Positions 34,544 to 46,194 of a stretch of DNA of 64,000 nucleotides are shown here, in pieces. The position numbers and the translations under genes were made by a program. The notes under the pieces were generated by a model. That model saw nothing but the letters and a program-made list of their open reading frames with translations, was not told the DNA's origin and searched no databases. The DNA comes from Hevea brasiliensis. Its lineage: Eukaryota > Streptophyta > Magnoliopsida > Malpighiales > Euphorbiaceae. Position 1 is the first letter of the stretch. Every line of letters starts with the position of its first letter. The stretch covers positions 68,620,992 through 68,684,991 of the forward strand of contig NC_079498.1 in the NCBI RefSeq assembly GCF_030052815.1, written 5' to 3'.

Positions 34544-37500
34544 TGTCACACCCTACCCCTCTGTAAGGCATAACATGATCCCGTAGTATACCTAATGAAT
34601 TACCAACTCCGTCTACTGATAATCCATTAAATACACTACAAGGGATTTTAAAAACTTTTCTTACCTCTTTTACAGTGGTGAGCACTATTTACAGGTGTTA
34701 AAGACTTTGGTGAACTGAAGTGAAACAACTAACTCATTTGGTTTTATTTGGAATTTCTGTAAAAATTTTGGCAGAGTGCCATCTGTATTTTGGATAAAAC
34801 AGTTCTTCAGAAAACCTATAAAAAGACACTTCAATAATTTTCCAAATCTCAACTCCAATACATTTCTCAACACAACAATTTATCAACTCAATTCCATAGA
34901 AATTTTTCAAAGTCTGAGATAAGGAAATATAATACAATTTTTACAAGTCAAATAACTCATAATTAATTTACAACTTCAAGTTACAATTTGAATTTACAAC
35001 TGCTCAAACCAAAAAAATATGTAGATACAGTGGTCATACATTACAGTACAAAATGCCAAATGTGGTATACTCACTATACACAAAAATCTCTCGCTGGCGG
35101 TACTAGCAGCCTAGTCTGCTGCCCTGTCTGTCTGTCTGCCTGCGACAGCAATAAAAAGCTATCGCTGAGACAATGTCTCAGTGGTGCACAACATTAACCA
35201 AATACAACTATAAATCACAACTCATAAACCATATAAATAGTGGATACGTAAAACCATAGTTAAATTCAAAACAATGGATGTCATAAGGAATTTAAACTCC
35301 CATTCACAAATTATCAAAATTCATAATAATACAATTTAGTCAAATAGTTTAAGAATACCGTATTGCCAATTCATACACAATTTGATCAAATTACTGAATA
35401 ACACAGTGTTGCCGATCAATATCAAAATTTGATCAAATAACTGAATAATATCGTTTTGCAAATCAATAACACAATTCGATCAAATAACTGAATAATATTG
35501 TTTTGTAAATCAATAACACAATTCGATCAAATAACTGAATAATATCATTTTGTAAATCAATAACACAATTCGATCAAATAACTGAATAATGTCGTTTTGT
35601 AAATCAATAACACAATTCGATCAAATAACTGAATAATATCGTTTTGTAAATCAATAACACAATTCGATCAAATAACTGAATAATACAATGTTGCCAATCA
35701 ATAACACAATTTAGGCCATGACACAATTTTCTTTTAACACATGCCGTGTTGTACACCACGACAAGACATACTCACCCCAATAATCGAAATCAATGAGGGA
35801 GGAAGCTAGCTGAATAATGAGTACTCATCCACACTCACCTCAGACTGGTTAGTCAAAGAGGGAGGAACATAATCATACTCACCCCAGACTGATAAGTCAA
35901 AGAGGGAGGAATAATCACACTCACCCCATTAATGGAGGAGGAACATAGTATCAGTGTCATGCCAATTGTGAGTCAAAACAATTCCAAACATTTTATTCAA
36001 ATGATCCGTAAGAATCCAATAAATTTCCAAACTTATAATTTCATTCACAAAATGGCAACACAATTCGTAATTCACTTCAATTTCCACAAAAACCATTTAC
36101 AGTGCTTTTCAATCAACAAGTATCCATCAATATCATTCAAACAATTTTTCACAGTTTCAAACCATTCACAATGTTTTTCAATCAATAAGTGTCCATTAAA
36201 CACATTTCCACAATTTAAAACAATAATATACAAATAGTCAATATTTATTTCAATTGAAAAATTCAAGAGAAATAGTTGTTGTGCACAAACCTCTGATATT
36301 TGTCTCCAGGTCTTGACTCAGTATTTCTTTCCCTTTTGCTGAGTCCTTGTTAACTGAGAAACACAATTTGAAGTGTTTCAGTGCTAAATTAATTTGCCTC
36401 TAACGATAATGTTCGATAAACAATTCACTGAATACCTTTATTTGCTTAATCACCTAATATACCGACCCTCGATGTTTTCTAGGTAAATTAGGTTTTAGTG
36501 TCCTTTATATGTCACATTCGATAGGGTTTTAGGGTTGGTACGTGTTACCAAACTCAACTCTATGCATATTGCGTTTTCTTGCATTTCATTGCAAATTGCT
36601 GGATTTCGGGATACTAGTTTGACCTAGCCGGACGATCTAGTTCCCTCGATTTTCGAGTTTCGATCAAAACTACAAACTTGTATATCTATGTCTTATTGCA
36701 CGCGGGGCAAAATTTTAGGTCAATCCGAGTTAAGTAGACCAAGTTATGGTCATTACACTATTGCTGGTCAAATGGTATCAATTTAGGTCAATTTTAGGTC
36801 AATTTGGTCAACTCTGGTTCGGCCAGTTTTTGGACCCGAACTTGTGCAAGCTTTTTGACTTGCTTATGGTCATTTCTGGGCTTTGGTGTCTTCATAAGAC
36901 TTGTAGGTATGGGTCTTAACTATTCATGGTTAAAATTTCAGGTCAATTGGACCTGTTGTGAGTGAGTTATGGCCTAAACACTCACTGCTGCCCAATTGGT
37001 CATTTTTCAGGTCCTAATTGCACCTAATCCGAATTGGTCATTTTCTTAGGTCACCTTGCAAGCAGAATTTTGGTATGTTTTCTCAATGAAAGTTGGCACA
37101 TTTTGTGCCTAGTTTCACCTCCAATTGGTCTCATACCAATTGAGGTTACCCATTTAAACTTATTGGTCTATTTGCACGCTGTCCTCTATATATCTTTCAA
37201 ACCCCAATTCAAACACACATTTAACTTGCTCTACATTGAATCTCCATACCTTATTCTGATTTAATACCATTCCATATTCATTTATCACTTCTTACTATGG
37301 TTAATTTGGACAGAATACAAACATTCTCAATACATCAAATACAACCCTAAACCACAAAGTCCAAATTTAGCAATATATGTACATAAATACACATAATCAT
37401 TACATATAATCTCCACTACTAATTTACATATACATTCATCAATTCTTCTATGTCAGCATTCTGCCAACACTTCCATCAATACATACAATTATTCAAGGGT

Positions 37501-38678
37501 TCCCAAGCTGCCGAAAACCTTCTTCAACACCACATTGCCCTACAATTCATCAATTCTCATCCAAGTGCCAAAATCACCATATATATGTGAAATAATTCAC
37601 TAGGATATTAAATCACCATGATCAACATTATTTCTCATCAATTATATGCATAATAAATCCTTAAATGCGTGACCCCATGGCTGTCCAAAAATGGCTATCT
37701 CAATAACTATTTAAACTTTAAAATTTCCTTCACAAAACTAACACCCATAACATGAACATAAGGTTTAACAAAGGAATTCTCAAAAATGTAAACTTACCTT
37801 TAATTTTAACTTGCTAAACCTTCACCAAACTTCTCAAATTTGGTGTCAATATCTTCCTTGTGATGTGTAGACAAAGTTTCATGAAGGAACCTAAGAGATT
37901 GGAGTTGAAAATGGAGAGTTAAGAGAGCTTGCATGAAAAATGGCCATGGTGGTTTCCATTTTCTTCAATTCGGCAACTTGAATCCAAATGAGGAAGATGA
38001 AGTTTCTGTTGGTTTAGTGGAAGTACAGCTGCCCCTCTTATGTATTTAATTTATGCATTAGTGGTCCACTCACAATTTTAATCATTTTATAATCTAATTG
38101 TTCACTTAATCCCACATTAACCCATGATTTTAACTATTTACTTTAAGTACCATTAAACTAATTTTTCATTTTATTTTCTAAGTGTAATATTATTTATTTT
38201 TAATGGACATTTAGGTCAAAAGACAATTCGGGGTGTCAAATGACCATAATGCCCCTGTTCGGGTTACGTTCCCGATTTTTCGGTAATACCGGGTTTTGTC
38301 TGTTTTTCGATTTCTCACTTTTCTTTGTACTAATTATTTAATTTTTCTTTGATCTTTCTAATGAGATTTATTCTTCAACAAGGTTCTATTTGAGTCCTAA
38401 AAATGTTTTCCAGGGTTCCCCGCAGTCCAGGGCTAGTCAACGGTCCATGCCGTGGCTTCCCGGTGCGGTCACCCACCGCTAGGTTTCCCGGTTCGCTTAA
38501 CTTGATCACATTTCTTTGCTATTATTTTTCCTTTGTTTTTCTTGTATTTTCTTTTCTTGTATTTCATTATTTTATGTCTCCTCACTCATATTGAAGTGTA
38601 GTTCTTGGCATCCTAGCTGTCCAGACAACACTAGTCACCGGAGCAGCAGAACGCACTACCGAACTTAGGGGTGTTACA
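34544..38678 (-). repeat. Element D LTR, shared middle copy
   Basis: 4135 bp, very close to the left copy. It acts as 5' LTR for body 1 and 3' LTR for body 2. Minisatellite at about 35330-35703, twin hairpin at 35142-35181. No TSD at either junction. Confidence 0.93.
35330..35703. repeat. 47-bp minisatellite, D middle LTR
   Basis: Same array and unit count as in the left LTR, with scattered substitutions. Confidence 0.88.
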
Positions 38679-39759
38679 ATTCTCCCCCCCTTAAATAAAT
38701 TTCGTCTCGAAATTTTACCCAATAGCTATCTTACAATAGTCATACATTTATTTTCTCCTTTCTATATGATCGTATAATCTTCTTTTCCTCAAATTTGTAT
38801 AAGACTTTTAACAATCTAATACAATGTTTAATTTGTTTGTATAATACTAATCTCCTCTTGCTATTGTGTTGTCTAATATTTGGGTTCACGTTCCTTCTTG
38901 AATGACCCTTGAGGTCATGTTAGAATCATTCATCAGTCATTGGTCCTCTGACCATTCTAGTCCATAGTCTTCCTCACATTCGTAATATTTCTTTGTTATA
39001 CATGAATCAACTGTTCAAATCTCTACTTTCATAACTCTTTTTATCTGTCAATATTCTATAACTTACTTCTTTTTGTACTTAACTATAACCTTTCGATATT
39101 CTAACTTTTAAGTTTTAGATCCCTAAGTAGGATTTTCAAACTTATTTCTAACAATTAAATTCTGTCCTGGCATAACTATACCAAAACAGATGCCGTTGGC
39201 AACTATTCTCATCTAGATGTACTATCGGGTAGTACGTAGCTCTACACAATAATCTCAAGTTAGAACTGTAATCTGCAGCTTACAGTATAAATATCAAGAA
39301 CATTGCATAGTTACTACGATACATCCCAATTGATCAAACTTTCCTATCTTTTATCCATTTCGAATTCACTGATATTCGAATCTTATTTTGATTACAATAT
39401 CCATTAGCAATTTCTAGCAGTAACCTCCTTGCCCTCATCTAGAGCAATTCTATTACTGCATCTTACTTTTACGTTCTCTTGCCTTACATTAAGTAGGCTC
39501 ACTAATTAGCTTTATAATTTATGGTGTGTTAGAAAATACTTTTCGCCGATAAACTCTTTCAAAACTAATTTCACTTATTATCACAATCCTTATCTTAAGG
39601 ACTAATCACTAATGCATCAAAATTTATTCCCCTGTAAAGGAATAACAATAAAACATGTAGTTCTAACACTAACATAAAAGTATGCAAACTCCAGGTCAAA
39701 CAATACATATATATATCTTAGTTGCTAATTGAGAAGGTACCAGCAATAATGTCAAAAGT
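38679..39759 (-). pseudogene. D body 2: decayed pol remnant
   Basis: Counterpart of 32020-33100 with a small number of substitutions and the same polypurine tract at 38679-38691. No open frame. Shows that the collapse of pol predates the duplication of the body. Confidence 0.78.
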
Positions 39760-40998
39760 CTAAGCCTCTTCTCTCTGCTGTACAGTGTATACTCCAGCTG
39801 AAGCATCACCCTGTTCTGGCTGATTCACAGTACTCTGACTTCTAGGTGTACTACCCCTACCTCTACCTCCGCCTCTACTAACTGATGGTGAACTATTTGG
39901 GGTAGAAACTTGGGTTGATCCCTTTGGTGTAGTAAATGATCCAGAATGACCTGGATTTACACAATCCCTAGCAAAATGACCAGTCTCTCCACAGTTAAAA
40001 CATGCTCCTACGGCTCTATAACATACCCCACTATGTGGTTTACCACAAGTTTTACAAAGTCGATCTGACAGCGCATTTCTGGGTTTCTGTTGAGTTTGCT
40101 GATCCGATCAAGGTGGTTTCTGTCCAAAAGATCTATCTCTACCGGACTTTTTACTATCTCTGTCGTATCCCCCAAAGTTTTTCCTCTTTCCAGTAGGACC
40201 ACTAGAACTCTGTCACGACTTTCCCTCTTTTTCTTTCTTCTCTGATTTCTTTTTCTCAAGAGCCGCTTCAGATTCAATTCTTTCTAATTCTAGTGCTTGA
40301 GAAATAAGTTCAGAGAAGTTGTTATGTTTGAATCCGACCACTTGTAATCTAATATTAGGCTTCAAGTCTGTTTCAAAACTCTTACATCTCTCCCTGCTGG
40401 TAGAAAGTAGACTTACTGCATAATGGCTTAGGCGGGAGAATTCCCTTTCATACTCACCACCGACCGCCCTGCTTTGGACTTAGGACTTCTTGCAGCTTCT
40501 GGTCTACATCAGCATCAAGGACATATTTCTGTCTGAATTCCCTGAGAAAGTCATTCCATGTTAATATCAGAGGTTCTACTGCATCGTGGGGAATGGTTTT
40601 CCACCACCATAAGCATCCCCTCAGAGCAAAGACACTGAGTATTCAAATCTAAGCTCCTCTGTGCAATGTAGTTTCTTGAATACCCTATCCATCCTCTCTA
40701 ACCACTGTTCAGCTTCTAGAGGATCTACTGTCCCCTTAAACTTTATAGCCCCATACTTCATCAATTTGTCATATTGTCTAGCAGAAGACTGTGGTTGTAC
40801 CACTGGTGTCTATATTGGGACTTGAGTAGGCACATTACCAGCCATTTGTAGGAACATTGCAGCTGTCACGAGCGAACCGAGCAGAATCATGCGATCAGAG
40901 GGGCTGGTGTCACAACCACGAACATTATGTACGGCTGGGGCATCCCTTTGCACCTCAGCCTCTATAGATTGATCGACTGAACGATCACCCTCTTCCAT
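39760..40998 (-). pseudogene. gag: D body 2: gag, broken
   Basis: Same start (ATG at 40998) and the same terminal TAG at 39760-39762 as body 1. The two zinc sites survive at about 39980-40060. The frame is destroyed by clustered lesions near 40110, 40210, 40450-40490, 40565-40630 and 40865-40920. Comparison with body 1 shows most are at CTG or CAG words: CTCTGTTCTGCTGACTTTCC in body 1 corresponds to CTCTGTCACGACTTTCC here. Between lesions the copies are nearly identical. Confidence 0.85.
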
Positions 40999-41167
40999 AG
41001 TCAATGCGAGGATTTTAGATCTCCTGAACAATAATACAAGGAGATTTCCTCCCGTTAGTGCATATTTATAATGTAATGTACTGTATGTATCAAACAATGA
41101 TATTAAGCAGTTGTACTGTGAAGAAAGAATATTCAAATAACATGTGAAAACAGAATTTAAAAACTTT

Positions 41168-41179
41168 GCTCTGATACCA
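41168..41179 (-). other. Primer binding site, D body 2
   Basis: TGGTATCAGAGC on the minus strand, eight bases after the LTR end at 41188. Confidence 0.9.
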
Positions 41180-41187
41180 CTAAAACA

Positions 41188-44100
41188 TGTCACACCCTAC
41201 CCCTCTGTAAGGCATAACATGATCCCGTAGTATACCTAATGAATTACTAACTCCGTCTACTGATAATCCATTAAATACACTACAAGGGATTTTAAAAACT
41301 TTTCTTACCTCTTTTACAGTGGTGAGCACTATTTACAGGTGTTAAAGACTTTGGTGAACTGAAGTGAAACAACTAACTCATTTGGTTTTATTTGGAATTT
41401 CTGTAAAAATTTTGGCAGAGTGCCATCTGTATTTTGGATAAAACAGTTCTTGTAAAACTCAGAAAGACACTTCAATATTTTTCCAACTCTCAACTCCAAT
41501 ACATTTCTCAACACAACAATTTATCAACTCAATTCCATAGAAATTTTTCAAAGTCTGAGATAAGGAAATATAATACAATTTTTACAAGTCAAATAACTCA
41601 TAATTAATTTACAACTTCAAGTTACAATTTGAATTTACAACTGCTCAAACCAAAACAATATGTAGATACAGTGGTCATACATTACAGTACAAAATGCCAA
41701 ATGTGGTATACTCACTATACACAAAAATCTCTCGCTGGCGGTACTAGCACCTAGTCTGCTCGTCTGTCTGTCTGTCATGACAAAGAATAAAGCTATCATT
41801 GAGACAATGTCTCAGCAGCACAACATTAACCAAATACAACTATAAATCACAACTCATAAACCATATAAATAGTGGATACGTAAAACCATAGTTAAATTCA
41901 AAACAATGGATGTCATAAGGAATTTAAACTCCCATTCACAAATTATCAAAATTCATAATAATACAATTTAGTCAAATAGTTTAAGAATACCGTATTGCCA
42001 ATTCATACACAATTTGATCAAATTATCAATAACACAAGTGTTGCCGATCAATATCACAATTTGATCAAATAATCAATAATATCGTTTTGCAAATCAATAA
42101 CACAATTCGATCAAATAATCGAATAATATCGTTTTGTAAATCAATAACACAATTCGATCAAATAATCAATAATATCATTTTGTAAATCAATAACACAATT
42201 CGATCAAATAATCGAATAATGTCGTTTTGTAAATCAATAACACAATTCGATCAAATAATGAATAATATCATTTTGTAAATCAATAACACAATTCGATCAA
42301 ATAATGAATAATACAATGTTGCCAATCAATAACACAATTTAGGCCATGACACAATTTTCTTTTAACACATGCCGTGTTGTACACCACGACAAGACATACT
42401 CACCCCAATAATCGAAATCAATGAGGAGGAAGCTAGTGAATAATGAGTACTCATCCACACTCACCTCAGACTGGTTAGTCAAAGAGGGAGGAACATAATC
42501 ATACTCACCCCAGACTGATAAGTCAAAGAGGGAGGAATAATCACACTCACCCCATTAATGGAGGAGGAACATAGTATCAGTGTCATGCCAATTGTGAGTC
42601 AAAACAATTCCAAACATTTTATTCAAATGATCCGTAAGAATCCAATAAATTTCCAAACTTATAATTTCATTCACAAAATGGCAACACAATTCGTAATTCA
42701 CTTCAATTTCCACAAAAACCATTTACAGTGCTTTTCAATCAATAAGTATCCATCAATATCATTCAAACAATTTTTCACAGTTTCAAACCATTCACAATGT
42801 TTTTCAATCAATAAGTGTCCATCAAACACATTTCCACAATTTAAAACAATAATATACAAATAGTCAATATTTATTTCAATTGAAAAATTCAAGAGAAATA
42901 GTTGTTGTGCACAAACATCTGATATTTGTCTCCAGGTCTTGACTCAGTATTTCTTTCCCTTTTGCTGAGTCCTTGTTAACTGAGAAACACAATTTGAAGT
43001 GTTTCAGTGCTAAATTAATTTGCCTCTAACGATAATGTTCGATAAACAATTCACTGAATACCTTTATTTGCTTAATCACCTAATATACCGACCCTCGATG
43101 TTTTCTAGGTAAATTAGGTTTTAGTGTCCTTTATATGTCACATTCGATAGGGTTTTAGGGTTGGTACGTGTTACCAAACTCAACTCTATGCATATTGCGT
43201 TTTCTTGCATTTCATTGCAAATTGCTGGATTTCGGGATACTAGTTTGACGTAGCCGGACGATCTAGTTCCCTCGATTTTCGGGTTTTGGTCAAAACTACA
43301 AACTTGTAGATCTATGTCTTATTGCACGCGGGGTAAAATTTTAGGTCAATCCGAGTTAAGTAGACCAAGTTATGGTCATTACACTATTGCTGGTCAAATG
43401 GTATCAATTTAGGTCAATTTTAGGTCAATTTGGTCAACTCTGGTTCGGCCAGTTTTTGGACCCGAACTTGTGCAATCTTTTTGCCTTGCTTATGGTCATT
43501 TCTGGGCTTTGGTGTCTTCCTAAGACTTGTAGGTATGGGTCTTAACTATTCATGGTTAAAATTTCAGGTCAATTGGACCTGTTTTGAGTGAGTTATGGCC
43601 TAAACACTCACTGCTGCCCAATTGGTCATTTTTCAGGTCCTAATTGCACCTAATCCGTATTGGTCATTTTCTTAGGTCACCTTGCAAGCAGAATTTTGGT
43701 ATGTTTTCTCAATTAAAGTTGGCACATTTTGTGCCTAGTTTCACCTCCAATTGGTCTCATACCAATTGAGGTTACACATTTAAACTTATTGGTCTATTTG
43801 CACACTGTCCTCTATATATCTTTCAAACCCCAATTCAAACACACATTTAACTTGCTCTACAGTGAATCCCCATACCTTATTCTGATTTAATACCATTCCA
43901 TATTCATTTATCACTTCCTACTATGGTTAATTTGGACAGAATACAAACATTCTCAATACATCAAATACAACCCTAAACCACAAAGTCCAAATTTAGCAAT
44001 ATATGTACATAAATACACCTAATCATTACATATAATCTCCACTACTAATTTACATATACATTCATCAATTCTTCTATGTCAACATTCTGCCAACACTTCC

Positions 44101-45304
44101 ATCAATACATACAACTATTCAAGGGTTCCCAAGCTGCCGAAAACCTTCTTCAACACCACATTGCCCTACAATTCATCAATTCTCATCCAAGTGCCAAAAT
44201 CACCATATATATGTGAAATAATTCACTAGGATATTAAATCACCATGATCAACATTATTTCTCATCAATTATATGCATAATAAATCCTTAAATGCGTGACC
44301 CCATGGCTGTCCAAAAATGGCTATCTCAATAACTATTTAAACTTTAAAATTTCCTTCACAAAACTAACACCCATAACATGAACATAAGGTTTAACAAAGG
44401 AATTCTCAAAAATGTAAACTTACCTTTAATTGTAACTTGCTAAACCTTCACCAAACTTCTCAAATTTGGTGTCAATATCTTCCTTGTGATGTGTAGACAA
44501 ATTTTCATGAAGGAACCTAAGAGATTGGAGTTGAAAATGGAGAGTTAAGAGAGCTTGCATGAAAAATGGCCATGGTGGTTTCCATTTTCTTCAATTCGGC
44601 AACTTGAATCCAAATGAGGAAGATGAAGTTTCTGTTGGTTTAGTGGAAGTACAGCTGCCCCTCTTATGTATTTAATTTATGCATTAGTGGTCCACTCACA
44701 ATTTTAATCATTTTATAATCTAATTGTTCACTTAATCCCACATTAACCCATGATTTTAACTATTTACTTTAAGTACCATTAAACTAATTTTTCATTTTAT
44801 TTTCAAAGTGTAATATTATTTATTTTTAATGGACATTTAGGTCAAAAGACAATTTGGGGTGTCAAATGACCATAATGCCCCTGTTCGGGTTACGTTCCCG
44901 ATTTTTCGGTAATACCGGGTTTTGTCTGTTTTTCGATTTCTCACTTTTCTTTGTACTAATTATTTAATTTTTCTTTGATCTTTCTAATGAGATTTATTCT
45001 TCAACAAGGTTCTATTTGAGTCCTAAAAATGTTTTCCAGGGTTCCCCGCAGTCCAGGGCTAGTCAACGGTCCACGCCGTGGCTTCCCGGTGCGGTCACCC
45101 ATCGCTAGGTTTTCCGGTTCGCTTAACTTGATCACATTTCTTTGCTATTATTTTTCCTTTGTTTTTCTTGTATTTTCTTTTCTTGTATTTCATTATTTTA
45201 TGTCTCCTCACTCATATTGAAGTGTAGTTCTTGGCATCCTAGCTGTCCGGACAACACTAGTCACCGGAGCAGCAGAACGCACTACCGAACTTAGGGGTGT
45301 TACA
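41188..45304 (-). repeat. Element D LTR, right copy
   Basis: 4117 bp. Beyond about 42430 it is close to the other two copies. From 41440 to 42430 it carries the same CTG/CAG-centred lesions as body 2: the minisatellite word AACTGAATAAT becomes AATCAATAAT, AATCGAATAAT or AATGAATAAT, and the twin hairpin region is disrupted. The box is at 45093-45104. Confidence 0.93.
41962..42333. repeat. 47-bp minisatellite, D right LTR
   Basis: Same array, with the ACTG word altered in nearly every unit. Confidence 0.85.
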
Positions 45305-45309
45305 CTATG

Positions 45310-46194
45310 TTTATTAAATTGTTTGATCAAGTTGTGCTATATTAAGCTTTGAAAATTATGATTTGTTATAAATGTGATTTGAGAAAAAAATTGTGAAATG
45401 TGATTATGAGATTTTTGAATGATGATTTGTTCATAAATGTTTTATATTATGCATTTTATGCTTTATTGTGCACCACTGAGTATTTATATACTCAGTGATA
45501 GCTTTAACTTGCTGTCACAGATAGAGAAAAGGACATAGCAGCAGAGCGAGCTGCTACAGTTAGAGAAGAGCACAATTGAAGAATTTTTGTACGGGTATTT
45601 GTCTATACCCTGATAGTTTAGTTTGATGTAAATTTAATAGTATGCATATGTATCTCTGTAATTTGAGTAGTTGTACAGATAAAATTATAATAATATTATT
45701 TTTGAGATTTTGCATCTGTAAATTAACTTATGATTGTAAATTAATGATTTAAAATGCAATGTGCATGAGTTATGAAATGTTTTGAGATATTAATTCTTGA
45801 TTTGAAATTTGGATTTTGAATTGAAGTGTTGCTATTGTTGTTGATTTGAAGTTTGGTGGTTGCAAATGGAGTTGGGAGTTGTGGAAAATTTATTGAAAGT
45901 GTTTTTCTTAGGTATTTGAAGAACTGTTTTCTCATAATACAGACGGCACTCTGTCAAAATTTTTATAAAAATTACAAAGATTTTAAATATCTAAAAATTT
46001 GATTTATGTTTGGACTCTAAATGAAGGTTTTTAAAATTTGAAAAAAAGAATTTTACCCACCAATTCCAAAATGAATGAAAATTGTTTTAAAATCCCTTGT
46101 AGTATATTTAATGGGTTACCGGTAGGTGAAGTACGGTAATTCATTAGGTGTACTACGAGAACATGTCACATCTTACGAGGAGTAGGGTCTGACA
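45310..46194 (+). repeat. Element C 3' LTR, piece 3 of 3
   Basis: End of the C LTR after the D complex. It includes the twin hairpin (45475-45518) and ends AGGGTCTGACA at 46194. Bases 46195-46199 (AATAG) should be its right TSD; the left one is outside the window. Confidence 0.85.
45475..45518 (+). other. Twin hairpin, C LTR
   Basis: ACTGAGTAT/ATACTCAGT is an extended first stem. GTGATAGC/GCTGTCAC is the second. Relative to B and D (GCGATAGC/GCTGTCGC) one C-G pair has become T-A on both arms. Confidence 0.7.

Larger units (their letters stand above)
27889..45304 (-). mobile_element. Element D complex: three LTRs and two gag-only bodies
   Basis: Structure on the minus strand: LTR (41188-45304), body (38679-41187), LTR (34544-38678), body (32020-34543), LTR (27889-32019). 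Each body starts with a PBS and ends with a polypurine tract. The only TSD pair, CTATG, is at 27884-27888 and 45305-45309, around the whole complex. Separate insertions would each have their own TSD; none is present at the inner junctions. Unequal LTR-LTR exchange between sister copies explains this. The bodies carry gag but no working pol, so the family is non-autonomous. Confidence 0.92.

Noticed and set aside
34544..38678. Boundary between two independent D insertions
   Set aside because: No TSD at either side of the middle LTR, and both bodies join it with standard PBS and polypurine-tract junctions.
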